Of a stretch of 5,942 nt of DNA, positions 1-4,529 are shown piece after piece. The position numbers were made by a program, and so were the translations under genes. The notes under the pieces are model-generated. The model searched no databases. It saw nothing but the letters and a program-made list of their open reading frames with translations, and had not been told where the DNA came from. Position 1 is the stretch's first letter; the number at the start of each line of letters is the position of its first letter. The stretch covers positions 1 through 5,942 of the forward strand of contig JBDNDK010000151.1 of assembly GCA_046719185.1 (NCBI GenBank), in the 5' to 3' direction. The DNA is from JBDNDK01 sp046719185 (GTDB lineage: Bacteria > Armatimonadota > UBA5829).

Positions 1-1166
1 GCGGCAAGTTGAGTGATGCCTCCAACTGAATCTCCTCTTTCTTTAGCAGCCATTATTGCCTCTTTCATTTTTTCTGCAGCATCCATATCAGGGCATCTCA
101 CAGGATTGGATTCTATCACATCATAATCAATTTTCTCTGCTCTTATACCTGCTATTTCAACAGAGTATGCACATATAGTTACACCTCTCTCAGCTAGCAT
201 TTTTTTTGCAACAGCTCCACCTTCCACTCTAGCAGCTGTCTCTCTTCCAGATGATCTTCCTCCACCTCTTGGGTCTCTGATTCCATATTTCTTCCAAAAT
301 GTAAAATCAGCATGACCAGGTCTGAACATATTTTGTATTTCAAAATATTTTGATGAATCTTGGTCTTTGTTTTCAATCATCATTGCAATTGGTGCACCAG
401 TGGTTCTGCCATCATATACTCCAGATAATATCTGCAGCATATCTTTTTCATCTCTAGGAGTAGAAACAGCACTTTGCCCAGGTCTTCTTCTATCAAGCTC
501 TTTCTGAATTTCTTCAGCAGTTATTGGATAACCGGGTCTTACTCCATCTAAAACAGCACCTATTGCTTTGCCATGACTTTCACCAAAAGTTGTAAGTCTT
601 ATTACATGACCCAAAGTATTAGGGCTTGCACTTCTTATTCCAAGTTCAATGCTTGCTTCTTCAATTATTTTCTCTGCCACTTCATTAAGTGGGATATTAT
701 CAGTATTTATCACTGCATCTGCATAAGGCATTATCACCTCATTAAATGTTTCCACTCTCCAAGTGAAATTTTCTCTGCCTTCAGGTCCTCTTAGTGATTC
801 TGGAAGTCCTCTTTTTATGAGCCTATCCCACAAAACTTCTGTAGTACCTGTGAGCATTATCATAATAGAGTTTTGCCTTAGCAATCTTCTGTTTTCTGGA
901 TTCATTAGAGTGTATCCGCCAGTTGAGATGATACACCAATCTTTTGTGTTTGCTTCTTTCACTGCTTTTCTTTCAAGCTTTCTGAAATTTTCTTCTCCAA
1001 TGTCATTTAATATAGTTCTGCAGGTTTTATGTATGCCATGTTCCTTTTTGTATATTTGTTCTATAAGATTATCAGTGTCAAAAAAATTAATTCTGAGAGA
1101 TTCTGCAGCTATCTTTGCTGCTGATGATTTTCCAGAACACCTTGGACCTGTAACTAATATTCTCAC
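1..1166 (-). CDS. aroK-aroC: Shikimate kinase-chorismate synthase fusion protein, 3' end outside window
   Basis: One uninterrupted frame of 388 visible residues joins two shikimate-pathway enzymes. Residues 1-172 look like shikimate kinase (shikimate + ATP to shikimate 3-phosphate): P-loop GPRCSGKS at 7-14, shikimate-site DTD at 30-32, EENFRKLE at 58-65, and a GGY at 83-85 where the family normally has GGG. From about residue 180 it is chorismate synthase (EPSP to chorismate, reduced-FMN dependent, cytosolic): TTFGESHG ending at 199, RRRPGQS at 226-232, RPGHAD at 282-287 with the conserved His, and GGGRSSGRETAARV at 301-314. Roughly 150 C-terminal residues should lie beyond the window. The start is GTG at 1166-1164, with GGAGG six bases upstream; an in-frame TAA lies 27 bases before it and no ATG intervenes. 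I followed the frame codon by codon across the junction (residues 146-199) and found no stop or shift. EPSP synthase, which acts between the two steps, is not in the protein seen here. Confidence 0.93.
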   Translation of the reverse strand, partial: MRILVTGPRCSGKSSAAKIAAESLRINFFDTDNLIEQIYKKEHGIHKTCRTILNDIGEENFRKLERKAVKEANTKDWCIISTGGYTLMNPENRRLLRQNSIMIMLTGTTEVLWDRLIKRGLPESLRGPEGRENFTWRVETFNEVIMPYADAVINTDNIPLNEVAEKIIEEASIELGIRSASPNTLGHVIRLTTFGESHGKAIGAVLDGVRPGYPITAEEIQKELDRRRPGQSAVSTPRDEKDMLQILSGVYDGRTTGAPIAMMIENKDQDSSKYFEIQNMFRPGHADFTFWKKYGIRDPRGGGRSSGRETAARVEGGAVAKKMLAERGVTICAYSVEIAGIRAEKIDYDVIESNPVRCPDMDAAEKMKEAIMAAKERGDSVGGITQLA

Positions 1167-1218
1167 TCTAAACCTCCAGAAATTATCTCTTTAGATAAAT
1201 ATTGATTGTAAAAAATAT

Positions 1219-1247
1219 ATTCTAAACTAGTAACACATTTATGTATA
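1219..1247 (-). promoter_or_regulatory. Candidate promoter for the aroK-aroC fusion
   Basis: Read on the minus strand, TATACA (1247-1242, 4 of 6 matches to the -35 consensus) and TAGAAT (1224-1219, 5 of 6 matches to the -10 consensus) are separated by 17 bases. The -10 lies about 53 bases before the GTG start. In such AT-rich sequence chance matches are common, and an alternative TATAAT occurs further upstream near 1292-1298 without a good -35, so this is tentative. Confidence 0.35.
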
Positions 1248-1319
1248 TGTTTAAGGATATTTTACAAAATAAATTTTTCAATTTCTTCTTTTATTATAAA
1301 GGTATGCTAGACAGATTGT

Positions 1320-1334
1320 AGCTGTAAAACAGCT
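1320..1334. repeat. Small perfect hairpin
   Basis: AGCTG and CAGCT flank TAAAA, giving a 5-bp stem (6 bp counting the inner T-A pair) with a tiny loop. There is no adjacent T-run in either reading direction, so it does not look like a terminator. Its role is unknown; it may be chance. Confidence 0.4.
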
Positions 1335-1341
1335 TATTATC

Positions 1342-1372
1342 AAAAAAAATTGTCTTTTTTTTATATTTTTTT
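1342..1372. promoter_or_regulatory. A8/T8 tract, possible UP element or curved DNA
   Basis: A run of eight A (1342-1349) and a run of eight T (1355-1362) form an inverted repeat around TTGTC, and a T7 run follows at 1366-1372. The block ends 11 bases before the -35 of the strong rightward promoter. That is where A/T tracts can contact the RNA polymerase alpha subunit or bend the DNA. It could also be a weak rightward terminator-like structure, but no gene lies upstream on that strand in the window. Confidence 0.4.
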
Positions 1373-1383
1373 CTTACAACCCC

Positions 1384-1411
1384 TTGACCTTGGGAAATAG
1401 TCTGATATAAT
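1384..1411 (+). promoter_or_regulatory. Strong sigma70-type promoter with extended -10
   Basis: TTGACC (1384-1389, 5 of 6 matches) is followed after 16 bases by a perfect TATAAT (1406-1411). TG at 1403-1404 makes an extended -10 (TGATATAAT). The predicted transcription start is near 1418, about 78 bases before the ATG at 1496. It is the best promoter match in the window and would drive the zinc-ribbon gene and, with no obvious terminator between, mraZ. Confidence 0.8.
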
Positions 1412-1414
1412 GCA

Positions 1415-1450
1415 AGGGTAGAAAGTGGTAAAAAGTGGAATATTTGGGTA
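1415..1450 (+). promoter_or_regulatory. Phased GTGG/TGGG repeats, candidate MraZ operator
   Basis: Four units repeat with an exact 10-bp period: AAGGGTA (from 1414), AAAGTGGTA (from 1422), AAAGTGGAA (from 1432) and TTTGGGTA (from 1443). GG falls at 1417-1418, 1427-1428, 1437-1438 and 1447-1448, once per helical turn. This matches known MraZ boxes: direct TGGGN repeats with 5-nt spacers in Escherichia coli, and AAAGTG[T/G]-type repeats in mollicutes. The block starts just after the -10 and covers the predicted transcription start, a position that suits repression. Because mraZ itself is the second gene downstream, autoregulation of the whole unit is the natural inference. Confidence 0.72.
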
Positions 1451-1495
1451 TTATATGCAATATCAATACCATTATTGTGGTAAATGGAGTAAAAA

Positions 1496-2116
1496 ATGGC
1501 TGCTGCAGATCAAGTGAGTGTGAAATTCTTAAATGAAGGCATGAGTGCAGTTTTTCTTGTGGATACAAAAAGTATCAAAGAATCAAGAGAAATTAAAAAT
1601 ATCTTTAAAGATCTAGCTGGTGTATTAAGAGTAAGACAGGTCTGTAGCGGGAAGCTTCTTGGTTATGCTGTGATGGCAGATAAAAATGATTCTGCAATTA
1701 TTGATGATATAGAAGATATATTGAGAAACAGTTTTAATCTTATTTTGGCTCAAAGATCTTTGGATAATATCACTTTTCATATTGTAAAAGAACTTTGTGC
1801 TGGAATAAAAGGCAAATTGATGACTCTTCCACATTGTAATTTATGTGGAAAGACTATTCCATTTCCAGCTGCTGAGCTGAATATTAAAGATAAATCAGGC
1901 AGCGTGTTGGTAACAAGAAACTATTGCACTGGCTGCATAGGGAAGTTTTACAATGGCAGTCAGAATTGCCTAATTGACACACTTGCAAAGGCAGACCATA
2001 AAGGACTTGCTCTTTTGACAAGAACAAATTTGGTGAGAATAAAAGCTTTGCAAGTGCCGACTTGGTATGCTGTGATGCCGGATTCTGAGGTTGCTGTTGC
2101 TGGAATTAGTAGATAA
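1496..2116 (+). CDS. Unrecognised protein with CxxC...CxxC zinc-ribbon-like motif, upstream of mraZ
   Basis: This gene encodes 206 residues and I do not recognise the family. The start is ATG at 1496 with GGAG at 1486-1489, six bases away. The N-terminal 110 residues alternate hydrophobic and charged stretches like a small alpha/beta domain. Then come C114-N-L-C117 and C144-T-G-C147, 26 residues apart, a pair of knuckles typical of a structural zinc site; three more cysteines sit at 50, 101 and 158. No signal peptide or membrane segment is seen, so it is probably cytosolic. It is the first gene after the strong promoter and the MraZ-type repeats, 114 bases ahead of mraZ, which suggests a shared transcript. 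Binding of nucleic acid or protein is possible but not shown. Codon use resembles the neighbours, with no sign of recent transfer. Confidence 0.8.
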   Translation: MAAADQVSVKFLNEGMSAVFLVDTKSIKESREIKNIFKDLAGVLRVRQVCSGKLLGYAVMADKNDSAIIDDIEDILRNSFNLILAQRSLDNITFHIVKELCAGIKGKLMTLPHCNLCGKTIPFPAAELNIKDKSGSVLVTRNYCTGCIGKFYNGSQNCLIDTLAKADHKGLALLTRTNLVRIKALQVPTWYAVMPDSEVAVAGISR

Positions 2117-2140
2117 TTCAAAAAAATATAATTTTTTCAC

Positions 2141-2167
2141 TCCTGCAGTATTTGGATTAAAGCAGGA
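2141..2167 (+). repeat. Weak inverted repeat in the leader before mraZ
   Basis: TCCTGC (2141-2146) and GCAGGA (2162-2167) can pair in a 6-bp stem with a 15-base loop. It lies in the 114-base gap between the zinc-ribbon gene and mraZ. There is no T-run after it, so it is not an intrinsic terminator and read-through into mraZ is expected. A short A7/T6 tract (2120-2136) precedes it. No good promoter was found in this gap. Confidence 0.3.
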
Positions 2168-2230
2168 AGACATAAGAATCTCAGTTTTAGATTTCGGTAT
2201 TACAAAACATTTTATGGGGGTTGCTGACTT

Positions 2231-2665
2231 TTGTTTTCGGGTGCTTATGAACATTCTGTTGATGAAAAAGGCAGAACAGTTATCCCTGCAAAGTTTCGGC
2301 AGAAGCTGGGAGATAAGTTCGTAATCACTCGTGGGTTAGGTGGATGTTTATGGGTTTTTCCTGAAAATGTCTGGCCTGAAGTTCAAAAAAAACTAACCCC
2401 AAAGTCATTTCTTGATGCAAGAGGCATCAAATTAGAGAGATTTTTTCTTGGAGCAGCATCAGAATGTGCTCCAGACAAACAAGGAAGAATTGCTATACCT
2501 CAAATGTTGCTTCAACATTCTGAGATAGCTCCAGGAGATAGTATCTGGATAGTCGGACTCACAGACAAAATAGAAATCTGGAGTAAGGCTAAGTGGGATG
2601 AATTTAATGAAAGTCTAACCGACGATGTTATCGCTGAACTTGGCACGGAAGCTCAAGAAAGCTGA
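2231..2665 (+). CDS. mraZ: MraZ transcriptional regulator, AbrB-like fold
   Basis: This is a full-length 144-residue MraZ, the DNA-binding regulator that usually heads the division and cell wall (dcw) cluster and represses it and itself. It has two tandem AbrB-like units, each with the DxxGR signature: D11-E-K-G-R15 followed by TVIPAKFR, and D82-K-Q-G-R86 followed by IAIP. The protein normally forms a ring-shaped oligomer that contacts successive DNA repeats. The start must be TTG at 2231: the next codons give the canonical FSGAYEHSVDEKGR opening, and an in-frame TGA at 2225-2227 rules out anything upstream. A G5 run at 2216-2220 is the likely ribosome site, 10 bases away. Unlike the usual layout, rsmH and ftsL do not follow; a terminator comes about 30 bases after the stop. 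The matching operator is probably the repeat block at 1415-1450. Confidence 0.97.
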   Translation: MFSGAYEHSVDEKGRTVIPAKFRQKLGDKFVITRGLGGCLWVFPENVWPEVQKKLTPKSFLDARGIKLERFFLGAASECAPDKQGRIAIPQMLLQHSEIAPGDSIWIVGLTDKIEIWSKAKWDEFNESLTDDVIAELGTEAQES

Positions 2666-2694
2666 TAACCGAAATGATGAAAAAGAAGAAGAAG

Positions 2695-2733
2695 GAAGGC
2701 GGGAGCATGATGCCACCGCCTTTCTCATTTTTT
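2695..2733. terminator. Bidirectional rho-independent terminator between convergent units
   Basis: AAGGCGG (2696-2702) pairs with CCGCCTT (2716-2722), and G2695-T2723 can add a wobble pair. GCA/TGC (2705-2707 with 2711-2713) can pair inside. On the plus strand it is followed by TCTCATTTTTTG, ending mraZ transcription about 30 bases after the stop codon. On the minus strand it is followed by CCTTCTTCTTCTTTTTC, so it can also stop the leftward-reading operon that ends with the thioesterase gene. Confidence 0.7.
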
Positions 2734-2801
2734 GAACAGTGCTTTACCATCTCATCACACGTAACCCGGCTAAACTGTTCACACTCTGCCAGACAACAGA
2801 G
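2733..2801. repeat. Two inverted repeats in the convergent gap
   Basis: TGAACAGT (2733-2740) and ACTGTTCA (2774-2781) form a perfect 8-bp inverted repeat around a 33-base loop. CTCTG (2784-2788) and CAGAG (2797-2801) form a 5-bp repeat with an 8-base loop. This patch is visibly richer in G+C than its surroundings. On the minus strand it lies between the thioesterase stop and the bidirectional terminator, so it would form part of that operon's 3' untranslated region. No convincing gene is seen in it. Confidence 0.45.
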
Positions 2802-2853
2802 CAAGTCCATCATAATATTCGGTATGTACTTTGTAGAACTTAAATATTATTAA

Positions 2854-2880
2854 GAATAAATTTCAAATGATTATTTATTC
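2854..2880 (-). repeat. AT-rich inverted repeat spanning the thioesterase stop codon
   Basis: GAATAAAT (2854-2861) and ATTTATTC (2873-2880) form a perfect 8-bp inverted repeat with an 11-base loop that includes the end of the thioesterase stop codon. With only two G-C pairs the stem is weak and the following minus-strand sequence (TTAATAAT) is not a clean T-run, so it is at most an accessory terminator. Confidence 0.3.
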
Positions 2881-3314
2881 ATAGCATCTGAAAAAATATC
2901 AGACTTCATAAATTTAGCCTTTGCCTTAGCTCTTATCTCACCATTTTGAATTATTTTACTTTCTATTACATATAGTGGTGGTCTTGATGAGACTATTTCA
3001 GCAAATACTTCAGCTTCCAAATTCAATTCAACAGGTTTTAAGTATTCTATTTCCATTCTGGCAGTTAGACCATTTATTTCCTGCATAAGAAGGCAATTTG
3101 TCATTGCAGCATCAAGTATAGTTGCTGTTATACCTCCATGGATAATTCCCGGATAGCTTTGAAAATGCTCATCACAATACCATTTAGCTTCTACTGCAGT
3201 ATCAGATACTTTTATAAATGTTAATCCTAAGCCATTCTTTTGGCATCCGCAGGCAAAGCAATTGCAGTGTATGTTGTTTTCTATCTTTTCTGTTTTATCT
3301 AATGGTCGCAACAA
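2871..3314 (-). CDS. PaaI-like hotdog-fold acyl-CoA thioesterase
   Basis: The 147-residue protein has the single hotdog domain of the PaaI/4HBT thioesterase family, which hydrolyses acyl-CoA thioesters in the cytosol. Visible marks are the N-terminal CFACG-like segment (C19, C22, with C17 and C24 nearby) followed by NGLGLTF, the family motif HGGI at 59-62 leading into the long helix (TATILDAAM at 63-71), and the strand LTARMEIEYLKPV at 83-95. The substrate cannot be read from sequence. No ATG is available. TTG at 3314 is chosen, with CAGG six bases upstream; TTG at 3311 is an equal alternative. Either start overlaps the end of the NifX-like gene by 13-16 bases, so the two are probably translationally coupled. 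It is the last gene of the leftward operon. The thioesterase family is clear; why it sits with cofactor-type genes is not. Confidence 0.88.
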   Translation of the reverse strand: MLRPLDKTEKIENNIHCNCFACGCQKNGLGLTFIKVSDTAVEAKWYCDEHFQSYPGIIHGGITATILDAAMTNCLLMQEINGLTARMEIEYLKPVELNLEAEVFAEIVSSRPPLYVIESKIIQNGEIRAKAKAKFMKSDIFSDAMNK

Positions 3315-3637
3315 TTTGAACCTGCAACTAAAGACTGATTGAGATATGATTCAACAACTGCCTTTGGATCTTCATTTGGTGCTCCCACAATTACACATAC
3401 ACCATTATCCTTAAATAGTGATTGTGCTCTTGATCCCATTCCTCCTGCAATTATTAACTCTACACCTTCACCATGCAGCCATCTGGGAAGAAGGCCAGGT
3501 TCATGCTCAGGTGCTTTTAGTGCGTGATTGCTCAATATTTCTTTTGTATCTTCATTTACATCAAAAATTGTAAATTCCTCACAATGTCCAAAGTGTGAGC
3601 AGAGTAAACCATTAGATGTTGGAACAGCAATTTTCAT
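3299..3637 (-). CDS. NifX/NifB-like cofactor-binding domain protein (COG1433 family)
   Basis: This 112-residue single-domain protein belongs to the dinitrogenase iron-molybdenum cofactor family (NifX, NafY, the C-terminus of NifB and the orange protein ORP). Family members bind or carry Fe-S or Mo-containing clusters. Landmarks are MKIAVPTSNG at the start, SHFGHCEEFTIFDV at 14-27, EPGLLPRWLHGEGVELIIAGGMGSRAQSLF at 46-75 (quoted here by its ends E46 and F75), and the C-terminal NCCDH. The Cys and His residues at positions 13, 15, 18, 19, 109, 110 and 112 are possible metal ligands. The ATG at 3637 has AAGGAG nine bases upstream, and that site overlaps the stop codon of the preceding ATPase gene (13-base gap). 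No nitrogenase genes are present, so a role outside nitrogen fixation is likely. Confidence 0.93.
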   Translation of the reverse strand: MKIAVPTSNGLLCSHFGHCEEFTIFDVNEDTKEILSNHALKAPEHEPGLLPRWLHGEGVELIIAGGMGSRAQSLFKDNGVCVIVGAPNEDPKAVVESYLNQSLVAGSNCCDH

Positions 3638-3650
3638 TTTTTAATTCTCC

Positions 3651-4529
3651 TTAGTTTTGTTCTAATTTAGCGTTTATATTTTTCCAAATATTGCAGATAT
3701 CTTCTCCAGCAGGTGATAGTGCATATTCAACTATACTTTTGCCTTGAATTTGAGCTTTTGTAACTTCTGGGTCATATCTTATGTCACCAACCAATTCGAT
3801 ATTATTATTTTTGCAATAGGTTCTTATTTCATTTGCAATTTGATTGTTAATATCATATTTGTTGATGCTGACCATTGTAGGTATGTTAAAGTGTTTTGCA
3901 AGTGAACACACTCTCTCTAGATCATGCAAACCAGAAAGAGTAGGTTCTGTAACAACTAATACCATAGATGCACCTGTAATTGATGCAATTACAGGACAAC
4001 CTATTCCAGGTGAACCATCAATAATTATGAGTGATTTATTTGTTTCTTCTGCTATTTGCTTTGCTTGAGTTCTGATGAGAGTAACTAGTTTACCTGAGTT
4101 TTCCTGTGCAATACTTAATTTTGCATGCACAATTTTGCCATGCCTTGTTTCAGAGATATACCATTCACCATTTACCTGAGGTGAAAAATCTATTGCTTTG
4201 GCAGGGCAAAAGTAAGCACACACTCCACATCCTTCACACATCACAGGATCAATACTATATTTTGCATCTTGAAACTTCACTGCATCATATCTGCAAACAT
4301 CAGCACACTTTCCACATTTTATACATTCATTTTGAATTATCCTAGCTTGATTTCCACCAGAAAAATCTTCTCTTTTTTCTATTTGTGGTTCTAATATTAA
4401 ATGCAAATCAGCAGCATCCACATCACAATCAACCAATACTTTTTCAGTAGCCAATGAAGCAAAGGAAGCAACAACACTTGTTTTGCCTGTTCCACCTTTT
4501 CCACTGATAACAACAAGCTCTTTAATCAT
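3651..4529 (-). CDS. MinD-superfamily P-loop ATPase with inserted two-cluster ferredoxin domain (COG1149)
   Basis: This is a 292-residue soluble ATPase of the MinD/NifH/Mrp class. The deviant Walker A is GKGGTGKTS (10-18) with signature Lys11 and Lys16. DCDVDAADLHL at 34-44 and DGSPGIGCPV at 171-180 are the switch regions. A bacterial-type ferredoxin insert sits at about 66-112: C69, C72, C75, C79 and C98, C101, C104, C108, enough for two [4Fe-4S] clusters. Residue 80, often proline in ferredoxins, is Arg. The chosen start is ATG at 4529, with GGAGG eight bases upstream; an in-frame TTG at 4544 overlaps that ribosome site and is unlikely. The start overlaps the upstream gene by eight bases (ATGATTAA), pointing to coupled translation. 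It is probably a partner of the fused ATPase before it and uses ATP to drive cluster or electron transfer to the NifX-like proteins; that role is inferred. Confidence 0.94.
   Translation of the reverse strand: MIKELVVISGKGGTGKTSVVASFASLATEKVLVDCDVDAADLHLILEPQIEKREDFSGGNQARIIQNECIKCGKCADVCRYDAVKFQDAKYSIDPVMCEGCGVCAYFCPAKAIDFSPQVNGEWYISETRHGKIVHAKLSIAQENSGKLVTLIRTQAKQIAEETNKSLIIIDGSPGIGCPVIASITGASMVLVVTEPTLSGLHDLERVCSLAKHFNIPTMVSINKYDINNQIANEIRTYCKNNNIELVGDIRYDPEVTKAQIQGKSIVEYALSPAGEDICNIWKNINAKLEQN

Larger units (their letters stand above)
1167..1495. other. Divergent AT-rich intergenic region
   Basis: This 329-base stretch separates the leftward aroK-aroC fusion from the rightward zinc-ribbon/mraZ unit. 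No convincing coding sequence is visible in it. From left to right it holds a weak leftward promoter, a small perfect hairpin (1320-1334), an A8/T8 inverted repeat with a further T7 run (1342-1372), a strong rightward promoter (1384-1411) and phased MraZ-type repeats (1415-1450). The rightward leader from the predicted transcription start to the ATG at 1496 is about 78 bases. Confidence 0.85.

Noticed and set aside
763..1194. Plus-strand 143-residue frame opposite the kinase domain
   Set aside because: It is antisense to the shikimate kinase domain, whose P-loop and substrate motifs are clear on the minus strand.
1320..1372. Hairpin plus T-runs read as an intrinsic terminator
   Set aside because: No gene reads into it from either side, since both flanking genes point away, and the GC-containing hairpin is not followed by a T-run.
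2091..2324. Plus-strand 77-residue frame bridging the gap between the zinc-ribbon gene and mraZ
   Set aside because: It overlaps the end of one gene and the well-supported start of mraZ in another frame and has no family features; MraZ explains the right half.
2628..2813. Cysteine-rich 61-residue minus-strand reading frame in the convergent gap
   Set aside because: No ribosome site precedes its ATG, it runs through the terminator and antisense into the end of mraZ, and its second half is a low-complexity Phe run from the purine-rich tract.
2707..2853. Possible 48-residue plus-strand reading frame beginning ATGATGCCACCG with AGG seven bases upstream
   Set aside because: It overlaps the terminator hairpin directly after mraZ, resembles no known protein (not RsmH, which is usual at this place), and its composition looks non-coding.
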